Assembly: GCA_014804085.1 (NCBI GenBank)
Contig: JAAVAM010000022.1
Coordinates: 27,061-42,671 of the forward strand
Direction of reading: 5' to 3'
From: Treponema sp.
GTDB lineage: Bacteria; Spirochaetota; Spirochaetia; Treponematales; Treponemataceae
Length of the DNA: 15,611 nt
The notes beneath the pieces are model-generated. The model was not told the origin of the DNA and made no database searches. It saw only the letters and a program-made list of their open reading frames with translations. How positions within the stretch are numbered: position 1 is the first letter of the stretch; the number at the start of each line of letters is the position of its first letter. The translations under genes and the position numbers were made by a program. This document shows positions 7,554 through 13,638 of the stretch, piece after piece.

Positions 7554-8243
7554 GCGGGCGGGTTGCGCCCCGTCATCGTCTGCCGGTTCGTCCGTTTCCG
7601 TTCTGTCGGGGCTGTCTGCCGTCCGCCGGAATATCCGCCGCAGTATGACCGGGAGGTTCAGCTTGATGTGGATGCCGTACCGCAGCCCTTTCCGCGTGAT
7701 TTTGTTGCTGAACGCGTTGTCGCCGTCGTTGAGGGGCAGGCGGTAGCCGACGAACGCGTCCGCCATGACGTAATCAAAGAAATTCTGTTTCCACCCGATT
7801 TCGCCGAGCAGCGTGATAAGCGCGTCGCTCTGCTCGCGGTCGGGGAGCGCGTTGCCATTGTACATGATGAAGTCCGTGCCGCACCCGCCGCCGACGTACA
7901 GCCAGTCAAGCCCGCGGGCAAACGGGTAGCAGAGCGCCTCTAGCTGCAAGCCGACGGTCGTGACGGTCATGCCGGAGCCGGACGGCTTTAGGGTCATGTG
8001 AGAGAAACTGCCCTTGACGGCGAGGCGGGGGAGCAGTGCTGCCTCGTAGGAAAGCCCCAGCCCCCAGCCGTTGTTCCGTAGCCCCGTGCCCAGATAGCCG
8101 AGGTCGAGCGAAAGGATGTCCTTGCCGACAAAACTTTCCGCGCCGGCAGCCGGCACAAACAGGCAAAGCAGCAGGACAATGACGGCCGCGCGGCGCGGGC
8201 GCGTGTTTGTGTGCGGCAGTTTGCCCGGCAGAACGAATCCCAT
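7542..8243 (-). CDS. Predicted outer-membrane beta-barrel protein, unknown role
   Basis: 233 residues from the ATG at 8243. A basic N-terminus (residues 1-18 include RPRR) leads into the hydrophobic core VIVLLLCLFVPAAGA, with likely cleavage before ES. The mature part alternates hydrophobic and polar residues in strand-sized pieces (LSLDLGYLGTGL, GLGLSYEAALLP, LAVKGSFSHMTL, VTTVGLQLEALCYPF, LLGEIGWKQNFF, VMADAFVGYRLPL, YGIHIKLNLPVIL), fitting a small barrel. A polar, acidic tail follows and ends in tryptophan. I know no specific function. The start is uncertain: no Shine-Dalgarno precedes it. A TATAAA at 8255-8250 would start RNA at or next to the ATG, so a leaderless message is possible. It is separated from the upstream lipoprotein gene by a terminator. 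Confidence 0.65.
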   Translation of the reverse strand: MGFVLPGKLPHTNTRPRRAAVIVLLLCLFVPAAGAESFVGKDILSLDLGYLGTGLRNNGWGLGLSYEAALLPRLAVKGSFSHMTLKPSGSGMTVTTVGLQLEALCYPFARGLDWLYVGGGCGTDFIMYNGNALPDREQSDALITLLGEIGWKQNFFDYVMADAFVGYRLPLNDGDNAFSNKITRKGLRYGIHIKLNLPVILRRIFRRTADSPDRTETDEPADDDGAQPARYAW

Positions 8244-8268
8244 GCGCTTTTTATAGCAGATTTTGCGG

Positions 8269-8301
8269 AAAAAAGAAAGGCGGCGGTCGCTTTCCCGCCG
8301 C
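8269..8301 (-). terminator. Rho-independent terminator of the 217-residue lipoprotein gene
   Basis: On the minus strand GCGGCGG (8301-8295) and CCGCCGC (8286-8280) form a 7-bp GC-only stem with an 8-base loop. It is followed by CTTTCTTTTTT (8279-8269). It lies about 60 bases past the stop codon. Confidence 0.75.
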
Positions 8302-8306
8302 AAGCA

Positions 8307-8335
8307 AATCAGCCGCCCTGTACGGACGGCTGATT
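8307..8335. terminator. Second stem-loop directly after the lipoprotein gene
   Basis: AATCAGCCG (8307-8315) pairs with CGGCTGATT (8327-8335), a perfect 9-bp stem around an 11-base inner part. It lies 27 bases past the stop and just before the U-tract terminator. It has no U-tract of its own and may protect the RNA 3' end or assist termination. Confidence 0.5.
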
Positions 8336-8361
8336 GTATACTGTGTGATTGCTATGCGCGG

Positions 8362-9015
8362 TTACTTGCCCCGTGTGTATATTATGTCGCCATAAGATAC
8401 ATAGCGAGTGCTATAGTCTTGCGGGTTGCGATTATAGGACTCGTAATAATGGCCATCGTCTTCATCCGGCAGAGTTCCATACCTACTAGCGTCATACGGC
8501 AGTTCTTTGATTGTGAACGTGGTGCCGTCCAAAGTGCCTGCTGTCAAGGTGATAACAATGCCTCTGCTCGTCGAGTAAGTGTCGCCTGTTTTTCTGATGG
8601 TAGTTTCTACAGAATTTGAAATGTCGTTATCCCTAAAGTCGAAATAATAACTTACTATATTTGTTTGTGTCGCGCCTGTTGTATCCGTTCCCCACTCCAT
8701 TGTCGCAACGTTGTCAGTAACAGGAGTTTTGTCCGCCACCCAGGCGTTGTGGAAATATTTGTTTACAGGCACATACTCGTACTTGTCCTCATCCCATTCT
8801 TCATCAATAAAATAATACTTTCCGCTGGCGGGTTTTGTCGTGCCGAGTTCGACCGGCTTGTACACATACCGTGTTGCCGTCACCGTTCCGGCATACTCAT
8901 ATTGAACGGCATCCACACCCTTATGCGTCGTTACGTCCAGTTCGTTAGAGTCCGAGCAGGACATCCACAATCCGAGGCTTGCCGCGCAAGCCAAAGTCAA
9001 AAGCAGTTTTTTCAT
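8362..9015 (-). CDS. Putative lipoprotein, unknown function
   Basis: 217 residues. MKKLLLTLACAASLGLWMSC gives a signal sequence with Cys20 as probable lipidation site; the box is loose (W-M-S-C), which spirochaetes tolerate. The mature part is acidic and rich in Tyr, Thr and Asp, with strand-like pieces (YEYAGTVTATRYVYKPV, KYYFIDEEW, IVSYYFDFRDN, GIVITLTAG), so it is probably beta-rich. I do not recognise a family. AGGAAGG (9027-9021) is 5 bases from the ATG. A promoter lies at 9090-9062. The gene is divergent from an XRE regulator (9170), the same layout as the BspA-like lipoprotein and the second regulator further right. Confidence 0.75.
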   Translation of the reverse strand: MKKLLLTLACAASLGLWMSCSDSNELDVTTHKGVDAVQYEYAGTVTATRYVYKPVELGTTKPASGKYYFIDEEWDEDKYEYVPVNKYFHNAWVADKTPVTDNVATMEWGTDTTGATQTNIVSYYFDFRDNDISNSVETTIRKTGDTYSTSRGIVITLTAGTLDGTTFTIKELPYDASRYGTLPDEDDGHYYESYNRNPQDYSTRYVSYGDIIYTRGK

Positions 9016-9035
9016 AAAAACCTTCCTGTAGATTT

Positions 9036-9048
9036 GGCATTAAATGCC
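9036..9048. promoter_or_regulatory. Palindrome in the lipoprotein leader, possible operator
   Basis: GGCATTAAATGCC is a perfect inverted repeat (5-bp arms) between the promoter at 9090-9062 and the ribosome site at 9027. Its ATTAAATGC core recurs between the -35 and -10 boxes of the BspA-like lipoprotein promoter (13022-13030). Both loci have a divergent XRE gene, so a shared regulator site is possible. Confidence 0.4.
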
Positions 9049-9061
9049 AGTATTGTTTGAG

Positions 9062-9090
9062 AATATAACATTAAATATTAAATAATGCAA
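9062..9090 (-). promoter_or_regulatory. Promoter of the 217-residue lipoprotein gene
   Basis: On the minus strand TTGCAT (9090-9085) is followed after 17 bases by TATATT (9067-9062). The surrounding sequence is very AT-rich. Confidence 0.6.
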
Positions 9091-9169
9091 GTAGAATTTG
9101 ATGTTTAGATATAATTTTTGCCATTAAAAATTATGTTTTATTGCCGGGGTCGCTTGTAAAGTCTATGAT

Positions 9170-9484
9170 ATGAACGTAAAGGTCATTTTTGGCGAGAATT
9201 TGAAGCATTGCAGGAAACTGCACAAACTCACCCAGGAGGAGCTTGCGGAAAAACTGGGAATAACGCCGCCGCATTTGAGCCGCATTGAGAACGGGAAATC
9301 TTTTGTGACGGCGGAGCTGCTGGACGCGCTCTGCGTTATTTTTGACATTACCCCCGCGAGCCTGTTCCTTTCGCCGCAAGAATTCACGGGCGACGACAGC
9401 CTGTTCGCAAAAATTGATGCCGTGATTGACGAGGAATTGAAGGAGTGGGGGATTCAGTTAAAGAAGAAAATCAGAAAACAATGA
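9170..9484 (+). CDS. XRE-family helix-turn-helix regulator (copy 1)
   Basis: 104 residues. The helix-turn-helix is residues 20-43 (LTQEELAEKLGITPPHLSRI, then ENGK), preceded by FGENLKHCRKL and followed by the LLDALCVIFDITPASLF segment typical of Cro/CI-type domains. A short C-terminal helix (DDSLFAKIDAVIDEELKEW) may serve dimerisation. It should bind DNA as a dimer and probably controls the divergent lipoprotein gene; this is inferred from position. It is clearly paralogous to the regulator at 13132 (MN(V/I)K..FGENLK, TQEEL, HLS, ENG, FVxAE). No Shine-Dalgarno precedes the ATG. TTGCCG at 9141-9146 and TATGAT at 9164-9169 are a 17-base-spaced promoter that would start RNA just inside this frame, so the start or promoter needs care. 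Confidence 0.85.
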   Translation: MNVKVIFGENLKHCRKLHKLTQEELAEKLGITPPHLSRIENGKSFVTAELLDALCVIFDITPASLFLSPQEFTGDDSLFAKIDAVIDEELKEWGIQLKKKIRKQ

Positions 9485-9512
9485 CGTTGCCGGGAGCCGT
9501 AAAATACAAGGC

Positions 9513-9543
9513 AATAGGGAAAGCCGTGTGCGCTTTCCCTGTT
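9513..9543. terminator. Bidirectional hairpin between convergent genes
   Basis: AGGGAAAGC (9516-9524) and GCTTTCCCT (9532-9540) form a perfect 9-bp stem with a 7-base loop, extendable by A-U and G-U pairs to 9513-9543. It sits between the XRE gene and the convergent small membrane-protein gene. There is no long U-tract on either side. Confidence 0.5.
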
Positions 9544-9546
9544 ATG

Positions 9547-9891
9547 TCAGCACTTTTCAATCTCTGATTTTACTCTGGCTTTCAGAGATTTTGTTATAGG
9601 ATATGAGTCGATCTTATCGAACATTTCTTTTTTTGAAAGGTTCTTTTTGCGCATAATTCTTTTTGCAACCTCAATCATAATCTTACTGTATCCATAGCGC
9701 GAAATCACCGATATGCCGCCATTAATTGCAATAAGAACGACGACCCCACCGACCATTCCGAAAGGACCTCCAAAAGCCGCAAGTGCAGCTGTTGTTGCGG
9801 CCGAACCCGCAAATCCTGTTGCACTCCTCGCCCCCAAGAATATTAGTGCCGGTATTCCGATGCTTGCAAGCTTTTCGCAGAATTCGTCCAT
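9547..9891 (-). CDS. Small glycine/alanine-rich membrane protein, unknown
   Basis: 114 residues. Two hydrophobic Gly/Ala-rich stretches, about residues 11-42 and 44-65 (IGIPALIFLGARSATGFAG, then GGPFGMVGGVVVLIAINGG), suggest two membrane helices or a hairpin. A basic tail follows (AKRIMRKKNLSKKEMF, YPITKSLKARVKSEIEKC) that should stay in the cytoplasm. I believe similar hypothetical proteins of about 110 residues are widespread, but I know no function. AAGGAG in the leader sits about 8 bases before the ATG. The gene is the last of a minus-strand run and carries the same stem-loop leader as its upstream neighbour, so the two may be controlled together. Confidence 0.7.
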   Translation of the reverse strand: MDEFCEKLASIGIPALIFLGARSATGFAGSAATTAALAAFGGPFGMVGGVVVLIAINGGISVISRYGYSKIMIEVAKRIMRKKNLSKKEMFDKIDSYPITKSLKARVKSEIEKC

Positions 9892-9965
9892 AAGTATTAC
9901 TCCTTGCCTCGTCTTTCCAACGACGAGGCGTATGTATTTTTTTGTCCGTCATACGACGGATGTTT
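9892..9965 (-). repeat. Stem-loop leader repeat, copy 1
   Basis: About 65 bases nearly identical to copy 2 (10218-10291). In RNA order for the minus strand: stem TCCGTC/GACGGA with a 4-base loop, an A-rich spacer (AAAAAAATA), stem GCCTCGTC/GACGAGGC with an 8-base loop, then AAGGAGTAA just before the ATG. The second stem ends directly at the Shine-Dalgarno, so it could affect ribosome access. Read on the plus strand, that stem is followed within a few bases by a T-run, resembling a terminator. Confidence 0.85.
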
Positions 9966-9968
9966 TGC

Positions 9969-10217
9969 CTATAGGTTTTCCTTGATTATTTTTTCTATTT
10001 CGTCCCAATTTTCAGAATCTTCCAATAGATATTTTTCCGAACACTCATTGCACACAACGTCATATACTCTTGTTGCAATGAAAGCGTCTTCATTTGCAAA
10101 GTCTTTCTCAGGAATGTTAAGATCGTTTTCTGCGCCTTTAATCATTTCTCTCCTTGTTTCATGCTCGACTTTGTTTTTATTCCCACATTTCGGACACTGA
10201 CTTTCAATTTCAAACAT
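9969..10217 (-). CDS. Small zinc-ribbon-like protein, unknown
   Basis: 82 residues with two CxxC pairs, C8-C11 (QCPKCGNKN) and C56-C59 (VVCNECSEKY), 44 residues apart. This is a four-cysteine zinc-ribbon arrangement, probably structural. The rest is charged and acidic (IEKDFANEDAF-like, ENWDEIEKIIKENL), with a helical C-terminus. No enzyme motif or membrane segment is seen, so it should be cytoplasmic and could bind protein or nucleic acid. I do not recognise the family. The ATG at 10217 has AAGGAG about 8 bases upstream inside leader copy 2. It lies between the BspA-like gene and the small membrane-protein gene, flanked on both sides by the repeated stem-loop leader. Confidence 0.7.
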   Translation of the reverse strand: MFEIESQCPKCGNKNKVEHETRREMIKGAENDLNIPEKDFANEDAFIATRVYDVVCNECSEKYLLEDSENWDEIEKIIKENL

Positions 10218-10291
10218 TGTTTTTACTCCTTGCCTCGTCTTTCCAACGACGAGGCTTATATATTTTTTCGTCCGTCATACGACAGACATTT
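10218..10291 (-). repeat. Stem-loop leader repeat, copy 2
   Basis: Direct repeat of 9892-9965 with a handful of differences. The GCCTCGTC/GACGAGGC stem and loop and the following AAGGAGTAA are identical. The other stem has one mismatched pair (TCTGTC/GACGGA). It lies after the stop of the BspA-like gene and before the zinc-ribbon gene. Confidence 0.85.
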
Positions 10292-10307
10292 TTAACGGTA
10301 TTGTCAG

Positions 10308-12020
10308 TCACTCCTTATACAAGTCAGAACCGATCAATGAACTCGCGGGGTAGCTGTTAACAAGCCTAAATGCGTTGGACACAGGATTGCTAAGATCTAC
10401 TTCTCTACCACCGCTTAGCCACCCCGAAGTGTCTTTGAATATTATACGCGTAAGTGACGTACAGTCTGAAAACGCAGTAGCCCCCTCAAGAATTATTACG
10501 CTCGATGGAATTTCAATATCACCCATAAGATTCCGACACGAGGCAAATGCATGGCTCTTAATTTTCTTGAGTCCTTCAGAAAACTCTATTGTTTCAAGTC
10601 CACTCAAGTGAAAAGCAAATCTGCCAATTTCTGTGACGCTGGGAGGGAATCGTATCGTTTTTAGCGATTTGCACGATTGAAATGCATATTCATCAATTAT
10701 GGTAACGCCCTCCATATTTTCCACTTTTTCAAGTTGCTCGCAGCTAGAAAAAGCACTCGCGCCTATCTTCGTAACACTTTTGGGAATTGTTATGCTTGCA
10801 AGATTCGTACACCCAGAAAAAACTGCGGTTCTAATTTCTGTAATATTGGCAGGAAGCGTTACGTTCGTGAGGCTCGTGCATTTATTGAACGCGGCAGTCC
10901 AAATTGTCGTAACGCTGTCTGGGATTGTTATGCTTGCGAGGCTCGTGCATCCGCTGAACGTATAGTCCAAAATTGTTGTTAAGCCGTTTGGAAGCGTTGC
11001 GCTTGCGAGGCTCGTGCATTCATTGAACGCATACTTCCCGATTGTCGTTAAGCCGTTTGGAAGCGTTGCGCTTGCAAGACTCGTGCATCCGCTAAACGCA
11101 TAATCACCAATTGTTGTTAAATCATTTGGAAGCGTTACACTTGTAAGGCTCGTGCATCCTTTGAACGCTTCTTTTCCGATTGTCGTAATACCGTTTGGAA
11201 GTATTATGCTCGCAAGACTTGTATAGGATCTGAAATACATATCGTTAATTTTTGTCAGACCCGTTATTCCGCTCAAGTCTATGTCAACTTGTTTTGATGA
11301 GCCATACTTGGAAGAGAAGTTATATAATATGTTACTGAAATAAAATTCTGAAAGTTCACCCACAACCTTGACTTTGGCGTTTGTATTTGTCTTCGCGTAG
11401 TTTTCCAATGCATTGGAAAGTTCGGAAAGGGTCTCTTTTGTCCATGCGCTTGGCGCATCCCCGTAGTCACAGGTTGGGCATATTTCTTTTCTTTCGCCGT
11501 CACTTGTGAGGGTGACGATCTTGGTTGCGTGTTCGGCAAAGTTTTCTTGCTTTCCACAACCGATGCATTCATTCCAGTGACCGCTTGCATCGCCTTTCCA
11601 TGTCGTGCTGTAACTATGTTCTGTCATCGCAATGGACTCGGTTCTTGTTATATTGCATACGGTGCAGATGTAAGTTCTTTCCCCTTCTGCGGTACATGTT
11701 GCCGCTTTCGTAATTTCAGGGTACCATGTGTGCGCTATTTTGTACGTGCGGTGTTCTTCCCTGCCGCAGCTCGCTTCGCGCCAGTGGAACTGTTCGTCAG
11801 TTGTCCATTCGCTTGACATGGTATGTTCATGCTTCAATGTGGGAATGACCTCCGTCCTTATGCTGCCGCATACGGTACAGGTGAAAGCCTTTTCGCCGGT
11901 TTCTTGTTCCGTCGCGGCTTTAGTGATTGTTCCATTATCCCATCCGTGCGCCGTTTTGCCCGTGCGGTGTTCTTCCCTGCCGCAGCTCGCGTCGTGCCAG
12001 TGGAATTGTTCGTCAGAAGA
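10308..12020 (-). pseudogene. BspA-like LRR lipoprotein, C-terminal part beyond an in-frame stop
   Basis: Same reading frame as the upstream part (12021-12950), separated only by a TAG at 12023-12021. It encodes 570 codons: the rest of repeat 4, repeats 5 and 6 of the Cys/His/Trp module, a linker (SAWTKETLSELSNALENYAK region), then about a dozen LRR_5 (BspA/TpLRR) units of roughly 23 residues, e.g. SLASATLPNGLTTIGKYAF. It ends in a short C-terminal block finishing LYKE. BspA-type proteins are surface adhesins that bind host proteins or other bacteria. The only starts after the stop (TTG 11837, ATG 11819 region) lie inside a repeat and have no signal peptide, so this part could reach the surface only by readthrough, suppression or repair of the TAG. 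Confidence 0.8.
10560..11270 (-). repeat. LRR_5 (BspA-type) repeats of about 69 bp
   Basis: Tandem units of 23 residues with the pattern LxxIxLPxGxTxIGxxAFxGCTS. Those between about 10860 and 11200 are close to identical at the DNA level (for example gcttgcgaggctcgtgcat recurs), so they are recent duplications able to recombine. Flanking units are more diverged. Confidence 0.8.
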
Positions 12021-12818
12021 CTATTCGCTTGCCATGATATGCTCGTGACCGAGCGCGGGAACGGTCTCGGTCTTTGTTGTGCCGCACGTGGTGCAACTGA
12101 AGAGCGTCTCGCCGTCGTCGGTTTCCGTCGCGGCTGTTATGATTTCGCCCTTGTCCCAGTCGTGCGTGGCTTTGTCTGCCCGGTGTTCTTCTCTGCCGCA
12201 GCTTGCTTCGTGCCAGTGGTGTGCTTCGTCAGAAGTCCATTCGCTCGCGATTATATGCTCATGGCCGAGCGCGGGAATTGCCTCGGTCTTTGTTGTGCCG
12301 CATGTGGTGCAGGAGAAGAGCGTTTCGCCGTCATCGGTTTCCGTCGCGGCTGTTATAATTTCGCCCTCGTCCCAGCCGTGCGCCGTTTTGTCAGTGCGGT
12401 GTTCTTCCTTGCCGCAGCTCGCTTCGTGCCAGTGGTGTGCTTCGTCGGCTGTCCATTCGCTTGCCATGATATGCTCGTGACCGAGCGCGGGGATTGCCTC
12501 CGTCTTTGTTGCGCCGCATGTGGTGCAGGTGAATGTCTTTTCACCGTCGTCGGTTTCCGTCGCAGCTGTTGTGGTTTCGCCCTTGTCCCACTTGTGCGCC
12601 GCTTTGTCGGTTCGGTGCGTTTCTTTTTCGCAGCTCGCTTCGTGCCAGTGGCATTGTTCGTCAGAAGTCCATTCGTTTGCTATGGTATGCTTGTGTCCGA
12701 GCGCGGGAATAGCCTCGGTCTTTGTTTTGCCGCATTTTGTGCAGGTGAAAAGTGTTTCGCCGTCGTTGTCTTCCGTCGCGGGTATGGTGATTTTGCCCGT
12801 GTTCCACGTGTGCTCCGC
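11736..12818 (-). repeat. Five 216-bp tandem repeats (72-residue Cys/His/Trp modules)
   Basis: Five units, the first one codon longer, followed by a diverged sixth to about 11526. Each holds AHxWDxGxxTxAATExxxGE, FTCTxCGxTKTEAIPALGH, EHxMASEWTxDE, and HHWHEASCGxEEHRTDK. Every unit has a CxxC pair, a third Cys and several His/Trp. Units 3 and 4 are almost identical in DNA. Unit 4 carries the TAG. Confidence 0.9.
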
Positions 12819-12950
12819 CGTGCCTGTTGCGCAGCTGCCGTTTTCAGATGCATCGGCAAGCAGGTCATCAACGGAACAAGTCGCAAAGGCAAAAGCCATT
12901 GCAACCGTAGCGATGACAAAAAATGGAATGGTACGCAAACCTTTTTTCAT
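12021..12950 (-). CDS. BspA-like lipoprotein, N-terminal part (ends at premature TAG)
   Basis: 309 residues as read. The signal sequence MKKGLRTIPFFVIATVAMAF ends at lipobox-like AFATC with Cys25 as probable lipidation site, followed by SVDDLLADASENGSC. From residue 45 come 72-residue modules with CxxC, HWHEASC and EHxxASEW motifs. Reading stops within module 4, where sister modules have TGG ACT and this one has TAG TCT. Without this stop the gene would run to 10308 as an 880-codon BspA-like lipoprotein. AAAGGAG (12965-12959) is 8 bases from the ATG, and a strong promoter lies at 13040-13012. The gene is divergent from the XRE regulator at 13132, which probably controls it. Confidence 0.8.
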   Translation of the reverse strand: MKKGLRTIPFFVIATVAMAFAFATCSVDDLLADASENGSCATGTAEHTWNTGKITIPATEDNDGETLFTCTKCGKTKTEAIPALGHKHTIANEWTSDEQCHWHEASCEKETHRTDKAAHKWDKGETTTAATETDDGEKTFTCTTCGATKTEAIPALGHEHIMASEWTADEAHHWHEASCGKEEHRTDKTAHGWDEGEIITAATETDDGETLFSCTTCGTTKTEAIPALGHEHIIASEWTSDEAHHWHEASCGREEHRADKATHDWDKGEIITAATETDDGETLFSCTTCGTTKTETVPALGHEHIMASE

Positions 12951-13011
12951 AAGACATTCTCCTTTTGCATGATTCGCAGAGTTTTATTACTTTAAAAGTA
13001 AATATTTTCGT

Positions 13012-13040
13012 ATAATACTGTATTAAATGCTGAAAGTCAA
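13012..13040 (-). promoter_or_regulatory. Promoter of the BspA-like lipoprotein gene
   Basis: On the minus strand TTGACT (13040-13035) is followed after exactly 17 bases by TATTAT (13017-13012). The spacer contains the ATTAAATGC motif (plus strand 13022-13030) shared with the leader of the other lipoprotein, placing it well for repression. Confidence 0.75.
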
Positions 13041-13113
13041 TGTAATTATTACTTATAACTAGTAAACACCAGTCGTTTAGAAATGTGGCAACCTTTATAT
13101 GTTTTGGTTTCAG

Positions 13114-13122
13114 TGTTATATA
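13114..13122 (+). promoter_or_regulatory. Extended -10 promoter of XRE copy 2
   Basis: TGtTATATA at 13114-13122 is an extended -10 element. RNA would start about 13129, at most a few bases before the ATG at 13132, so the message would be nearly leaderless. No convincing -35 box is seen. Confidence 0.45.
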
Positions 13123-13131
13123 CAGTAACGT

Positions 13132-13443
13132 ATGAACATTAAACGAGTCTTTGGAGAAAACCTCAAGAAATATAGGAAACGGCTACGGTTCACGCAGGAA
13201 GAGCTTTCGGAAAGGATAAACATAACGCAAAAGCATTTGAGTTTGGTGGAGAACGGCGTGACATTCGTTTCGGCAGAAGTCATTGAGCGGCTTTCTGATG
13301 TCCTCAAAGTGCCGGCCGCATCGTTTTTTTACAGTGAAGAAGAAAACGTTGGCGGGGAAAGTTTTCTGCGCCGGATTGACATCATTGTGGAGGAGGAGCT
13401 GTATTCGGCAATGAAAAGCATAAAGACGCGTGCGCGGGGGTGA
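13132..13443 (+). CDS. XRE-family helix-turn-helix regulator (copy 2)
   Basis: 103 residues. The helix-turn-helix is about residues 20-43 (FTQEELSERINITQKHLSLV, then ENGV), followed by the AEVIERLSDVLKVPAASFF segment of Cro/CI-type domains. The C-terminal helix (SFLRRIDIIVEEELYSAM) matches in position that of the paralogue at 9170. It should bind DNA as a dimer. Position suggests that it regulates the divergent BspA-like lipoprotein and perhaps the downstream gene across the 23-bp repeat array. There is no Shine-Dalgarno before the ATG; the extended -10 at 13114-13122 predicts a nearly leaderless message. Small XRE proteins of this type are, to my knowledge, numerous in treponeme genomes. Confidence 0.85.
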   Translation: MNIKRVFGENLKKYRKRLRFTQEELSERINITQKHLSLVENGVTFVSAEVIERLSDVLKVPAASFFYSEEENVGGESFLRRIDIIVEEELYSAMKSIKTRARG

Positions 13444-13477
13444 TACGGGCAGGGCATTATGTTCTCCGTTTAGGCAG

Positions 13478-13638
13478 GAAAACCCGTTAGAATCCCATGG
13501 GTAAACCCGCTAGAAACCCTGTGGTAAACTCGCTATAAATCCTGAGGTAAAACCGCTATAATCCCTGTGGTAAACTCGCTATAAATCCTGAGGTAAAACT
13601 GCTATAATCCCTGAGGAAAAACAATTATGGAGTACTGA
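13478..13638 (+). repeat. Seven 23-bp tandem repeats ending at a start codon
   Basis: Units begin at 13478, 13501, 13524, 13547, 13570, 13593 and 13616. The typical form is GTAAACTCGCTATAAATCCT plus GAG. Units 3 and 5 are identical; 4 and 6 differ by a few bases; 1 and 7 are degenerate. TATAAA or TATAAT occurs at 13534, 13557, 13580 and 13603, exactly 23 bp apart. The last unit supplies GGAG (13629-13632) six bases before the ATG at 13639. With no spacers it is not CRISPR. It fills the whole gap after XRE copy 2 and must contain or overlap the next gene's promoter, so copy number could change expression. Confidence 0.9.

Noticed and set aside
9898..10275. Conserved short peptide MTDxKIxxPRRWKDEARS within both leader copies
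   Set aside because: The two copies differ mainly at positions that change the amino acid and one frame runs into coding sequence, so conservation is better explained by the stems and ribosome site.
9892..10291. The repeated leader as integron attC sites, since treponeme integrons are known
   Set aside because: It folds as two separate short stems, not one long imperfect palindrome, and I find no proper RYYYAAC/GTTRRRY end pair. The copies also precede rather than follow a uniform cassette pattern.
10308..11837. An independent gene starting at TTG 11837
   Set aside because: The start lies inside a repeat module, with no ribosome site or signal peptide, and the frame continues upstream to the TAG and beyond.
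11823..12995. Open frame of 390 codons on the plus strand opposite the BspA-like repeats
   Set aside because: Its apparent repeats are the complement of the 216-bp modules, and the minus strand has the signal peptide, ribosome site and promoter.
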